Under the pieces are notes generated by a model. That model was not told the origin of the DNA. It saw only the letters and a program-made list of their open reading frames with translations, and ran no database searches. The position numbers were made by a program, and so were the translations under genes. From JACZST01 sp964195155 (GTDB lineage: Bacteria > Actinomycetota > Acidimicrobiia > Spongiisociales > UBA5794), in NCBI GenBank assembly GCA_964195155.1, contig CAXMOP010000112.1, forward strand, positions 1-20,530: a stretch of 20,530 bases of DNA, given 5' to 3'. Positions 7,592 through 15,019 of this stretch are shown here, in pieces (the first letter of the stretch is position 1; the number at the start of each line of letters is the position of its first letter).

Positions 7592-7597
7592 TACTGT
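7592..7597 (+). promoter_or_regulatory. trpC -10 element, leaderless type
   Basis: TACTGT lies 7 nt before the GTG start of trpC at 7605, with no ribosome binding site between. This repeats the geometry seen at trpE and suggests that trpCFBA is its own transcription unit downstream of the repeat block. No clear -35 is seen. Confidence 0.45.
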
Positions 7598-7604
7598 GTG
7601 TCCG

Positions 7605-8372
7605 GTGCTGGAAGCGATCATCGCCGACGCAGAAACGAGGGCAGAGGCTGCGCGCGACAATGCCGCTCATCTGCGCACTCTTGCCCGCTCCGCACCACCG
7701 GCCCGAGGCTTCGCCGCCCGTCTCGGCGCCGCGGGGAACTCCGTGGTCGCTGAGATCAAGCGCCGGTCTCCCTCCCGCGGCCCGCTTGCACCAGGCCTCG
7801 ATGCCGCGGCGCAGGCCCGGCGATACGAGAACGGAGGGGCTGCCGCCATCAGCGTCCTCACCGAGCCGGATCACTTCGACGGATCGCTCGACGACCTCAT
7901 CGAGGTGGTCGCCGTGACCGATCTTCCCGTGTTGCGCAAGGACTTCCTTTTCGACCCGGCCCAGGTGTGGGAGTCCCGGGCGGCCGGGGCCGACGCGGTA
8001 TTGCTCATCGTTGCCGTCCTCGGTCCGCAGCTGCTGGCGTCGATGATCGAGACCGCCGGGGAGGCGGCGCTCGATGCCCTCGTGGAAGTGCACGACGAAT
8101 CCGAGGCCGAGATGGCATTGACGGCAGGGGCGCGCCTGATCGGTGTCAACAACCGCGACCTCGCCACGTTCGCCGTCGATCTGGGTGTATCCGAGCGGCT
8201 TTCCGGAACGGTGAAGCAGCCCGGGGTCATCGCCGTTGCCGAAAGCGGCGTTTCGGATCCGGTTGCGGCAGGGCGGATGTGGGCCCTTGGCTACGACGCC
8301 ATCCTCGTCGGGGAGGTGCTGGTCACCGCCTCGGATCCGGAGGATGTTCTCAGCCGCTTGGTTACCCCGTGA
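7605..8372 (+). CDS. trpC: Indole-3-glycerol phosphate synthase
   Basis: The 255-aa protein is a TIM-barrel indoleglycerol phosphate synthase, which closes the indole ring from CdRP. Catalytic and binding residues are in place: AEIKRRSPSRG (Glu50, Lys52), LRKDFL (Lys112), EVHDE (Glu161), GVNNRDL (Asn182-183), AESGVSD (Glu213), and the phosphate loop ILVGEVLV near the end. I chose the GTG at 7605: it gives the usual family length, starts LEAIIADAE, and follows a -10 hexamer by 7 nt. The frame is open further upstream only through the repeat block. Its stop overlaps the trpF start by 4 bp. Confidence 0.96.
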   Translation: MLEAIIADAETRAEAARDNAAHLRTLARSAPPARGFAARLGAAGNSVVAEIKRRSPSRGPLAPGLDAAAQARRYENGGAAAISVLTEPDHFDGSLDDLIEVVAVTDLPVLRKDFLFDPAQVWESRAAGADAVLLIVAVLGPQLLASMIETAGEAALDALVEVHDESEAEMALTAGARLIGVNNRDLATFAVDLGVSERLSGTVKQPGVIAVAESGVSDPVAAGRMWALGYDAILVGEVLVTASDPEDVLSRLVTP

Positions 8373-8980
8373 CCTGGGTCAAGGTCTGCGGGCTACGCCA
8401 GCACGGTGACGTCGAGGCGGCGGTCGGCGCCGGGGCCGATGCCGTTGGCTTCGTACTCGCCGAGGGGTCGCCGCGCGGGGTCTCGATCGAGCAGGCGGCA
8501 GCCCTGATGGACGGCGTACCGATCCTCCGGGTTCTTGTCACCACTCACCTCTCCCCGGCGGAGCTGGCGGCTGCCGTCGACGCCACAGGCGCAGACGCCA
8601 TCCAGGCCCACGGCCGTCACGGCGACGTAGCCGCTGCCGCAGGCGACGCCGCAGGCTGGTTCGTGCTCCGGCCGGTGGCGATGAGCGGAACGGACCCGGA
8701 CCCAGACCCACAAACCTTGCCGGAACAGCAGATCCCGCTGCTCGACTCGGTCGGCGGGAGCGAACTTGGAGGGACCGGCATTGCCTTCGACTGGTCGACG
8801 GTGCCGGCATTGGACCGGAGCTTCGTTTTGGCAGGCGGGCTGAACCCCGACAACGTCGGCGATGCCATCGACGCCGCCCGCCCATGGGGTGTCGATGCCT
8901 CGAGCGGGCTGGAATCCTCCCCCGGCGTCAAGGACCCCGCCAGAATCGTCGCCTTCACCGAGGAGGCAAAACGGGCATGA
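8369..8980 (+). CDS. trpF: Phosphoribosylanthranilate isomerase
   Basis: The 203-aa protein converts phosphoribosylanthranilate to CdRP. It shows the N-terminal KVCGLR with the catalytic Cys7, the general acid Asp141 in GTGIAFDW, and the phosphate-binding GGLNPDNV and VDASSGLESSPGVKD near the C-terminus. The GTG start overlaps the trpC stop (GTGA) and its own stop overlaps the trpB start (ATGA), so trpC-F-B are coupled. The stretch around 106-118 is a low-complexity Asp-Pro run in a surface loop. Confidence 0.95.
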   Translation: MTWVKVCGLRQHGDVEAAVGAGADAVGFVLAEGSPRGVSIEQAAALMDGVPILRVLVTTHLSPAELAAAVDATGADAIQAHGRHGDVAAAAGDAAGWFVLRPVAMSGTDPDPDPQTLPEQQIPLLDSVGGSELGGTGIAFDWSTVPALDRSFVLAGGLNPDNVGDAIDAARPWGVDASSGLESSPGVKDPARIVAFTEEAKRA

Positions 8981-10134
8981 AACCCGACGATCGCGGCCGG
9001 TTCGGCGAATACGGGGGGCGGTTCGTCCCTGAGACGCTCATGCCGGCCCTCGAGGAGCTGGAGCAGGCATTTCTCGATGCGTCTGCCGACCAAGCGTTCC
9101 GAGTCGAGCTCGATGCCTTGCTCAAAAGCTACGTCGGGCGGCCGACGCCGGTCTATCACGCCGAGCGGCTCTCCGAGCTCCTCGACGTGGAGCTGTGGCT
9201 GAAACGGGAGGACCTTGCCCACACCGGTGCCCACAAGATCAACAACACCATCGGCCAGGCGCTACTCACCCGCCGCATGGGCAAGCCGAGGGTGATCGCC
9301 GAAACCGGGGCAGGCCAACACGGCGTGGCGACGGCCACCGCCTGTGCGCTGCTGGGCCTCGACTGCGTCGTCTACATGGGCGCCACCGACATGGAACGCC
9401 AGGCACTGAACGTCCACCGGATGGATCTGCTTGGCGCCGAGCTGGTCCCGGTGGAGGTCGGGGCGGCGACGCTTAAGGAGGCGGTCTCCGAGGCGCTGCG
9501 TGACTGGGTGGCTTCGGTGGCGACTACCCATTACATCATCGGATCGGTCGTCGGGCCCCACCCCTTCCCGATGATCGTTGCCGAGTTCCAGCGCGTCATC
9601 GGAGACGAGATGCGAGCCCAGCTCAAGCGCCCGGATGTCGTCGTCGCCTGTGTGGGCGGCGGGTCGAACAGCATCGGTGCCTTCGGCGCCTATGTCGGAG
9701 AGCGCGACGTTCGCCTCGTCGGCGTCGAAGCCGGCGGCTACGGAATCGCCACCGGGAGACACGGGGCCTCGCTGACCGCGGGGTCGCCCGGCGTCTTGCA
9801 CGGGGCATACACCTATCTCCTCCAGGACGACGAGGGCCAGGTCCTCGAGGCGCACTCGGTGAGCGCCGGCCTCGACTACCCGGGGGTCGGGCCCGAGCAT
9901 GCCTACCTGCGCGACGCCGGCGCCGTCGAATACGAGGCGGTCACCGACGAGCAGGCCATCGAAGCGCTTCATCTGCTTTCCCGCACCGAGGGGATCATCC
10001 CCGCCCTCGAGCCGGCTCATGCCCTGGCCTGGGTCATCGCCAACGCCGGAGCACTGAGCGGGGCGACGGTGGCCCTGGTGCTGTCCGGGCGCGGCGACAA
10101 GGACGTTGAGCAGTTGGCGGCGCTCGATGGGTGA
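8977..10134 (+). CDS. trpB: Tryptophan synthase beta chain
   Basis: The 385-aa protein joins indole with serine to form tryptophan using PLP. The PLP lysine is Lys87 in TGAHKINN, Glu109 is in AETGAGQHG, and the PLP phosphate loop GGGSNS is at about residue 226. The N-terminal GRFGEYGGRFVPET is typical of TrpB1, the form that pairs with TrpA. The ATG overlaps the trpF stop and has GAGGAGG about 10 nt upstream. Its stop overlaps trpA by 8 bp, fitting equal synthesis of the two subunits. Confidence 0.98.
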   Translation: MKPDDRGRFGEYGGRFVPETLMPALEELEQAFLDASADQAFRVELDALLKSYVGRPTPVYHAERLSELLDVELWLKREDLAHTGAHKINNTIGQALLTRRMGKPRVIAETGAGQHGVATATACALLGLDCVVYMGATDMERQALNVHRMDLLGAELVPVEVGAATLKEAVSEALRDWVASVATTHYIIGSVVGPHPFPMIVAEFQRVIGDEMRAQLKRPDVVVACVGGGSNSIGAFGAYVGERDVRLVGVEAGGYGIATGRHGASLTAGSPGVLHGAYTYLLQDDEGQVLEAHSVSAGLDYPGVGPEHAYLRDAGAVEYEAVTDEQAIEALHLLSRTEGIIPALEPAHALAWVIANAGALSGATVALVLSGRGDKDVEQLAALDG

Positions 10135-10942
10135 AACCGGGGCCGAGCAGTTGGCATCGATGTTCGGTGCCGCAGGCGACGAGGGAAGGGCGGCGTTGCT
10201 GCCCTATCTCACTGCAGGGATTCCCGACCCCGCATCCTCGCTCTCGATGTTCCAGGCGATGGAGGCGGCAGACGGGTTCGAGGTCGGCATCCCGTACGCA
10301 GACCCGCTCATGGACGGTCCGGTGATTGCCACCGCCGGCCGTCGGGCGATCGCGGCCGGGATGACGATCGGCTCGGCCCTCGAGCTCGTCGGGCAAGTCG
10401 CCGTCGCCACCGCCAAGCCGGTCATGGTGATGACCTATGTCAACCCGGTGCTGCAATACGGCATCGACCGCTTCCTCGAGACCATCGCCGCCGGTGGTGC
10501 GGCCGGGTTAATCCTTGCCGACCTCCCGGTGGAGGAGGCGGAGCCGTACCTCGCGGCAGCGCGAAACAGCAGTATCGGGATGGCGCTGTTCGTAGCACCG
10601 ACCACCACCGATGAGCGACTGGCCCGGATCGCAGCTGCGCAGCCGGCGTTTGTCTACGGGGTAGCCAGGCTGGGGGTGACCGGCGAGCAGAGCGAGCTGG
10701 CACCGGCCGCCACCGAGCTGGCGAAACGGGTGCGAGCCGCCACCGACGTGCCGCTCGTCCTCGGGGTCGGGATCTCGACGCCGGACCAGGCGTCCGCCGC
10801 CGCCGCACTCGCCGACGGAGTGATCGTGGGCAGTACGCTGGTGCGCCGAGTGCTCGAAGCGAGCAATGCCGAGCGGGGGGCGGCGGCGCTCGGTTCGGCA
10901 GTCGATGAGTTGGCCGAGGCGGTGCGGGCTCGAAACGGGTGA
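10127..10942 (+). CDS. trpA: Tryptophan synthase alpha chain
   Basis: The 271-aa protein cleaves indole-3-glycerol phosphate and passes indole to TrpB through the inter-subunit tunnel. PYLTAGIPD, FEVGIPYADPLMDGP (catalytic Glu52 and Asp63), MTYVNPVLQYG and VYGVARLGVTG are family motifs, and VIVGSTLVRRV near the end binds phosphate. The ATG at 10127 gives an N-terminus of usual length and lies inside the end of trpB. It is the last gene of the cluster; a strong hairpin lies 100 bp further on. Confidence 0.97.
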   Translation: MGETGAEQLASMFGAAGDEGRAALLPYLTAGIPDPASSLSMFQAMEAADGFEVGIPYADPLMDGPVIATAGRRAIAAGMTIGSALELVGQVAVATAKPVMVMTYVNPVLQYGIDRFLETIAAGGAAGLILADLPVEEAEPYLAAARNSSIGMALFVAPTTTDERLARIAAAQPAFVYGVARLGVTGEQSELAPAATELAKRVRAATDVPLVLGVGISTPDQASAAAALADGVIVGSTLVRRVLEASNAERGAAALGSAVDELAEAVRARNG

Positions 10943-11042
10943 GTCGGACGCTTTGCTGTTGGAACGAATTTCCACGGTCCCGACGGGCTAGTGCCCGGGT
11001 CCGGCGCACGGGTGCGAGATTGGGCAAGGGTCCGATGGTTGG

Positions 11043-11072
11043 GCCGGGAGGCCGGGAGCCGGGCCTCCCGGC
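11043..11072 (+). terminator. GC-rich hairpin after trpA
   Basis: GCCGGGAGGCC (11043-11053) and GGCCTCCCGGC (11062-11072) are perfect 11-bp arms around an 8-nt loop. It lies 100 bp after trpA and before the convergent tRNA-Leu copy. There is no T-run after it, which is common for actinobacterial terminators. It could end transcripts from either side. Confidence 0.65.
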
Positions 11073-11132
11073 GGTGAACGATCGAGGCGAGCACCACCCC
11101 GACCCGGGGGTGGTGCGGTGTCGAAAAACCGG

Positions 11133-11216
11133 TACCGGGAGAGGGATTCGGACCCACGCAGGCTTGCCCTCAGCCGGATTTTGAGTCCGCCGCGTCTTCC
11201 ATTCCGCCAACCCGGC
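11133..11216 (-). pseudogene. Divergent tRNA-Leu(CAA) copy, probably decayed
   Basis: On the minus strand this folds as a class II tRNA with anticodon loop CTCAAAA (anticodon CAA, Leu UUG). Positions 1 to the anticodon match the intact copy at 13331-13413 except for one base, but the 3' half has changed: 7-66 is T-T, 27-43 is G-G, 50-64 is T-T, and the T-loop reads TCCGAAT, so the usual T55 is lost. Four defects in one molecule suggest a tRNA under decay, though it could still be expressed. The -10-like TACCAT upstream is conserved in both copies. No CCA is encoded. Confidence 0.65.
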
Positions 11217-11408
11217 GTACCGCGTCCATGGTATCGGGTCACCACGACGTACCCCGTTGACCAGCCCCCGCTTCCGGTTCGCAATCGACAAAAAGAGCGC
11301 CCACTCGGAGGCGGAGGGTGTTCAAGGTCGTGGGTTGTCGTTGCCGATAGGTCAGGTGAGTGACAACACGGCCGTGAGTGATGGCGGTCGGCAAGGGGTA
11401 TTGGAGCG

Positions 11409-13008
11409 ATGCACAAGCTCAAGGCGCAGAACGGACCACAGATTCTGTTGTCCGACCGACGGGCTGGTAATCAGCGGGGTGCGATATTGCCGTTGATGGC
11501 GATCATGGTGGTGGTCTTGCTTGGCTCGGCAGCGATGGCGGTCGATCTCGGCTGGCTGTATTGGAACAGCATCGAGATCCAGCACGCTGCCGATGCGGCC
11601 GCCCTCAGCGGCGTGGTGCACGAGCCGGGGGATCGGACTTCGGCGCATGTGGAAGGGAAGGCGGCGGCCGCCGAGAACGGCTTCGACGACGCAGCCGCTC
11701 AGACCACGGTCCAGATCATCGACGTCGTTGACGACCCGACCCTTGTCGACAACGGACAGCCAGTTGCGCGCCACCATCACGCACTCGGTTGATACCTTTT
11801 TCTTGGGTTTGTTCGCGCTCGACACCGTCGATGTCTCGCGCACCGCGGTTGCCCAGTACGCCTTGCCGCTCTCCCTGGGAAGCCCGGATTCGTATCTCGG
11901 GACCGACCCCGAGCTGGGGCTCACCCCCGGTTTCTGGCTCAGCACCACCGGCACCTACGGCCATGCGCAACGCGGGGCCCGCTACACCGACTTGTGCAAG
12001 TCCGGCACGAACAACCCGAGCTGCACCCAGCACAACATGGGGCCCCGTCCTCCGGTTGACTGGGGAGAGCAAACCGCATCCGGCGGCTCGATATTCATCA
12101 TCTCGGTCCCCGTGGGCGCCAGCGCCCTGAAGCTGGAGATCTTCGACGGACCCCACTACGGCGACGACTCCGACGACAAGATGACCGGCGACGACCACTC
12201 CGACTTAGCCGACACTTGGTTCATGCTGTACGGCCCGGACAACACCCCGCTTGACACCACAGACAACGAGTTGTTGTGCTCGGTGAGGTACGACGGGAGG
12301 GAGAACGGCGGCAGGGAAGACGACATCGCCGGCTGGAACAACAGCTGGGACGACTTTTCGGAGGTCTCCCCGCAGTCGTTGATCTCCCAGCTGTGGGACG
12401 ACATGGCCAACACCACCCTTGGCGTCGAGGTGCCTCCACCCGGATTCGGCTCTTGCAAGAGCTTCGACCAAGGTCCCGGGATCTACCCGCTGCGGGTGAT
12501 GGTCGAACATAACACCGACGACTACACGCAGAGCCACTTCTCGATGCGGACCACCACCACCGGCCCGGCCGCCAGCATCTCGGGCCTGGGCGACATCCAG
12601 ATCTTCGTCAACGAGCCCTCCGGGGGCGGCCTCGACATGTACCTCGCCGAGGTTGGCGAACAGTACGCCGGCCGCGACATGGTCATCGAGCTGTGGGATG
12701 GCGGCGACATGGGCGGCACCGGCACCATGACCATCCTTGACGGCACCGACAACCCACCAGCAGACTGCACCTGGGTTGGAACCGACATGGATTGGAACGT
12801 GATTAAGACGGGCTCGGGGTGCGTCATCCCTCACGACGACGACCTCGACGACGCGATGAACACCATCACCGTTCCGATCCCGAACGACTACACCTGCACC
12901 GGGCTTGGCTGCTGGTTCAAGGTCGAATACGACTATTCGGGAGAGTCATACGACGCCACCACCTGGACCGTGTACATCCCGGGTGACCCGCTCCAACTGG
13001 TTGAATAG
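11409..13008 (+). pseudogene. TadG-like surface protein gene with a 1-nt frameshift (copy 1)
   Basis: The first frame (11409-11792) codes a TadE/TadG-type N-terminus: QRGAILPLMAIMVVVLLG membrane segment, then DLGWLYWNSIEIQHAADAAALSGV. At about 11754-11755 (AACGGACAGC) there is one extra base compared with the intact paralogue at 15177, and homology continues in the next frame (from SQLRATITHSVDTFFLG) without a stop to 13008. Joined, it would be about 532 aa. The exported part holds module C1 (about 12090-12560: IFDG, DTTDNELLCS, GPGIYPLRVM), module C2 (about 12585-12960: GLGDIQIFV, LAEVGEQYAGRDMVIELWD) and the tail GDPLQLVE. The long intact remainder points to a recent mutation, a sequencing error, or less likely a programmed shift. 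GGAG lies just before the ATG. Confidence 0.8.
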
Positions 13009-13011
13009 GCA

Positions 13012-13067
13012 ACGGGGCGCTACGTGAGGGTTGGTGTCCTCTCTCTCGAGGACCATTTGCGCCCCGT
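13012..13067 (+). terminator. Compound hairpin after TadG copy 1
   Basis: ACGGGGCGC (13012-13020) pairs perfectly with GCGCCCCGT (13059-13067), and inside it GTCCT (13036-13040) pairs with AGGAC (13049-13053) around a CT-rich loop. It starts 4 nt after the stop codon. No U-run follows. It is a likely terminator, or the 3' boundary of this gene's transcript. Confidence 0.55.
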
Positions 13068-13077
13068 CCAACGAGTT

Positions 13078-13190
13078 AGGAGGGTGTTGAGCAATCCTCC
13101 AGCGTGCCGGCGCTGACTGGAGAAACCGAGTCACCGCAACACTCAATCGAGCGGCGGCTCAGGGCACTCGTCATTGTTCAACACCGTCCT
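13078..13190 (+). ncRNA. Structured element A (113 nt), putative unclassified RNA
   Basis: The ends pair: GGTGTTGA (13083-13090) with TCAACACC (13178-13185), then a conserved G-G mismatch, then AGGA (13078-13081) with TCCT (13187-13190). Element B at 14907-15019 has the same length and core but a changed stem that still pairs. Conserved core blocks are GCAATCCTCCAGCG, GAGAAACCGAGTCA and GTCATTGTTC. CAGCG/CGCTG and GAGC/GCTC can form inner hairpins. GGAGG (13079-13083) can also pair with CCTCC (13096-13100), in competition with the closing stem. I do not recognise it as a known riboswitch class. Strand is inferred from the flanking TadE/TadG genes. Confidence 0.55.
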
Positions 13191-13330
13191 GGTGCCCGAT
13201 CGGTTCACGGATCGCGACCGGGCAGGAAATCCGACGGTTGAGCAGAGCGTCCGGCAGTCGATCCTCTCGTGAGAAAAGGATCCGATCCGGAACGACGACC
13301 CTCGCCGGCGACGTCACTTCGGAGAACCCG

Positions 13331-13413
13331 TACCGGGAGTGGGATTCGAACCCACACGGGCTTGCGCCCAGCGGATTTTGAGTCCGCCGCGTCTTCCATT
13401 CCGCCATCCCGGC
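13331..13413 (-). tRNA. tRNA-Leu (anticodon CAA)
   Basis: On the minus strand: acceptor arms GCCGGGA and TCCCGGT (one G-U), D-arm GCG/CGC, anticodon stem GCGGA/TCCGC with loop CTCAAAA (anticodon CAA), a long variable arm closed by GGGC/GCCC with a GCAA loop as in class II tRNAs, and T-arm GTGGG/CCCAC with loop TTCGAAT. All stems pair. The discriminator is A, and CCA is not encoded. A TACCAT -10-like hexamer lies just upstream. It reads UUG codons and stands between TadG copy 1 and the TadE pair, in the opposite direction. Confidence 0.95.
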
Positions 13414-13616
13414 GCACCGGTCATGGTATCGGCTGAGCGGCGAACGGGCAGCGCGACGCGCCGGATCGGATACGAGTTTCCTCGCGGTTGGCCGGCCGGG
13501 TCCCCGCCGGCCCTGTGGGATTCGAGTCGTGTCCATTAAAGTTCTCGCGTTCTCGCTGCCGATGGAGGTCAGAGGACATCAATGGGCATGCCGCGCTGGC
13601 GTGTCGGATAGGGGTA

Positions 13617-14201
13617 ATGACGATGCGCGTACTCGGAGCTCGTAGTAGGGGCGAGCGCGGCGCGGTGGCCGTTGAGATGGCCATCGTGGTGCCGGTCCTA
13701 GTTCTGCTCGTGTTCGGTGCGCTCGAAGTCGGGCTCGCATTCGATGAGAAGCTGCGGATGGCCAATGCGGTCAATCAGGCAACCAGGAACGCCAGCGTGC
13801 TCGGCGTCGACGACTACGCCGACATTCAGGCCCTCGACTCGCTGAGCGCCGGTCTCAGCGCCAACGTGGGCAACATTGTCGAGGTACACATCTTCAAGGC
13901 GGATGCCGACGGCAACAGGGGAATCTCTGATCTGTACGTACCTGACACCTCCAGCTGCGAATGGGATCCATGCCCCGACCCCGACGAGGGGACACCGACC
14001 TACGGCAGCCCCGACGACTACAAGCCGTGCACTCGCGACATCGGGCTCGGCGGCGGCCTCGACACCGTCGGGGTCGAAGTCACCTACACACACTCATGGA
14101 TCACCGGTGTGCTCGGCATCGGGACCCAAACCTGGCACGAGACGGCCAGGGCTCGCCTCGAACCGGACCTCCTTGGAACGGCACCGGTGGGGTGCCCATG
14201 A
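13617..14201 (+). CDS. TadE-like pseudopilin (TadE1)
   Basis: The 194-aa protein starts with a class III (type IV pilin-like) leader: ERG, then AVAVEMAIVVPVLVLLVFG with Glu at +5 after the Gly, the TadE hallmark, expected to be cut by a Tad prepilin peptidase. The exported part has three cysteines in a motif shared with its neighbour TadE2 (C-x4-C-PDP ... YGSPDDY-x-PC-x-RD) and VGVEVTYTHSWITGVLG near the end. TadE proteins are minor pseudopilins of the Tad/Flp secretion and adhesion machine. An alternative start is the ATG at 13623. The gene end overlaps by ATGA a 17-codon TadG tail remnant. Confidence 0.88.
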   Translation: MTMRVLGARSRGERGAVAVEMAIVVPVLVLLVFGALEVGLAFDEKLRMANAVNQATRNASVLGVDDYADIQALDSLSAGLSANVGNIVEVHIFKADADGNRGISDLYVPDTSSCEWDPCPDPDEGTPTYGSPDDYKPCTRDIGLGGGLDTVGVEVTYTHSWITGVLGIGTQTWHETARARLEPDLLGTAPVGCP

Positions 14202-14251
14202 GCCACGACAGCGTGTACGTCGCCGGTGACCCGCTCCGGATCGTGGAGTAG
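14198..14251 (+). pseudogene. Remnant of a TadG C-terminal tail
   Basis: This 17-codon frame (SHDSVYVAGDPLRIVE after the Met) matches the last residues of the TadG-like proteins of this locus, which end HDTTTWT-x-Y/F-V-x-GDPLRLVE. Its stop lies in the ribosome binding site of TadE2, at the place a TadG stop would be if a whole TadG gene once preceded TadE2. It overlaps the TadE1 stop by ATGA. I read it as the scar of a deletion or recombination, not as an active gene. Confidence 0.65.
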
Positions 14252-14258
14252 GAGCGCG

Positions 14259-14870
14259 ATGAGAGCACCAATCGTGCGCACGTACAGGGCCGGCCGAGAC
14301 GGGGAACGGGGCGCGGCGATGGTGGAGATGGCCATCGTGGTGCCGATCTTCATCTTCCTCGTCTTCGGGTTGCTCGAATTCGGGCTCGCCTTCAAGGACA
14401 AGCTGACGATGACCCATGCCGTCACCCAGGCGACCAGGGCGGCAACGGTGAACGGCAATCATGATCTTGCCGACAAGGAGATCCTGGAGGCGTTCGAGGA
14501 CGGCCTCGTTGGGGCGGCAAGCATGTCTGTCGTCGAGTCGGTTGACATCTACCTCGTCAACGCCGACGGCTCCAAGGGGATCTACGACCGGTACACCGTC
14601 GATTCCGACGGGGTGCCCTGTTCTTTCGAACCGTGTCCCGACCCCGCGATCTACGATCCGGTCGTCTACGGGAGCCCCGATGATTACCCGCCGTGCTCGC
14701 GGGACGTGGCACTCGAAGCCGGCGACGGCGTTGACACGGTCGGGGTCGAGGTGACCTATACCCACAACTGGGTGACCGGCGTGCTCGGGTTCAGTACCGT
14801 GACCTGGCACGAGACGGCACAGGCGAAGCTGGAGCCCGACACCTTCGGGGCGGACATTTCGGCCTGTTGA
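14259..14870 (+). CDS. TadE-like pseudopilin (TadE2)
   Basis: The 203-aa protein is a clear paralogue of TadE1. The leader is GERG then AAMVEMAIVVPIFIFLVFG, with Gly18 at the cut site and Glu23 at +5. The conserved cysteine motif (PCSFEPCPDP ... YGSPDDYPPCSRD) and GVEVTYTHNWVTGVLG are shared, while the middle is diverged. AGGAG lies 4 nt before the ATG at 14259 and overlaps the stop of the TadG tail remnant, so translation may once have been coupled to a lost TadG. TadE1 and TadE2 probably arose by tandem duplication and may pair as a heterodimer, as TadE and TadF do in classical systems; this last point is inference. Confidence 0.88.
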   Translation: MRAPIVRTYRAGRDGERGAAMVEMAIVVPIFIFLVFGLLEFGLAFKDKLTMTHAVTQATRAATVNGNHDLADKEILEAFEDGLVGAASMSVVESVDIYLVNADGSKGIYDRYTVDSDGVPCSFEPCPDPAIYDPVVYGSPDDYPPCSRDVALEAGDGVDTVGVEVTYTHNWVTGVLGFSTVTWHETAQAKLEPDTFGADISAC

Positions 14871-14906
14871 ACGGCGCCCACTGCGTGTCGTTCCCCCGGA
14901 GTGACT

Positions 14907-15019
14907 AGGAGGGTGCCGTGCAATCCTCCAGCGGCCGTCGCGGTCGGGAGAAACCGAGTCATCTCATCACTCGAGCAGGCGGCGGCCCCTAAGCATGAGT
15001 CATTGTTCGGCACCGTCCT
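14907..15019 (+). ncRNA. Structured element B (113 nt), putative unclassified RNA
   Basis: It is the second copy of element A, of identical length. The closing stem is GGTGCCG (14912-14918) with CGGCACC (15008-15014), a G-G mismatch, and AGGA (14907-14910) with TCCT (15016-15019). Compared with A, two T-A pairs have become C-G pairs on both arms. TCGG/CCGA can pair around the GAGAAA loop. GGAGG (14908-14912) can pair with CCTCC (14925-14929) instead of closing the stem. It ends 157 nt before the intact TadG-like gene, where it could act as a 5' leader element; the rest of the 14871-15176 gap shows nothing else I can name. Confidence 0.6.

Noticed and set aside
7140..7604. Upstream extension of the trpC frame through the repeat block
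   Set aside because: The translation is of repeat DNA and the family begins at the GTG at 7605, which has a -10 hexamer just before it.
11118..11363. 81-aa plus-strand frame across the first tRNA-Leu copy
   Set aside because: It is the familiar spurious translation of a tRNA antisense strand.
11745..11765. Programmed +1 ribosomal frameshift in TadG copy 1
   Set aside because: No slippery codon, stop-associated shift site or stimulatory structure is evident, and the paralogue needs no shift. A mutation or sequence error is simpler.
13078..13190. c-di-GMP-I, c-di-GMP-II, cobalamin, SAM or ydaO-type riboswitch
   Set aside because: None of the conserved cores that I remember for these classes is present. 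A covariance search would settle it.
13078..15019. Integron attC sites flanking a TadE cassette
   Set aside because: Element A has GTTRRRY-like and RYYYAAC-like ends, but in the reverse order for attC, and element B lacks the GTT core. The covarying stem fits a structured RNA better.
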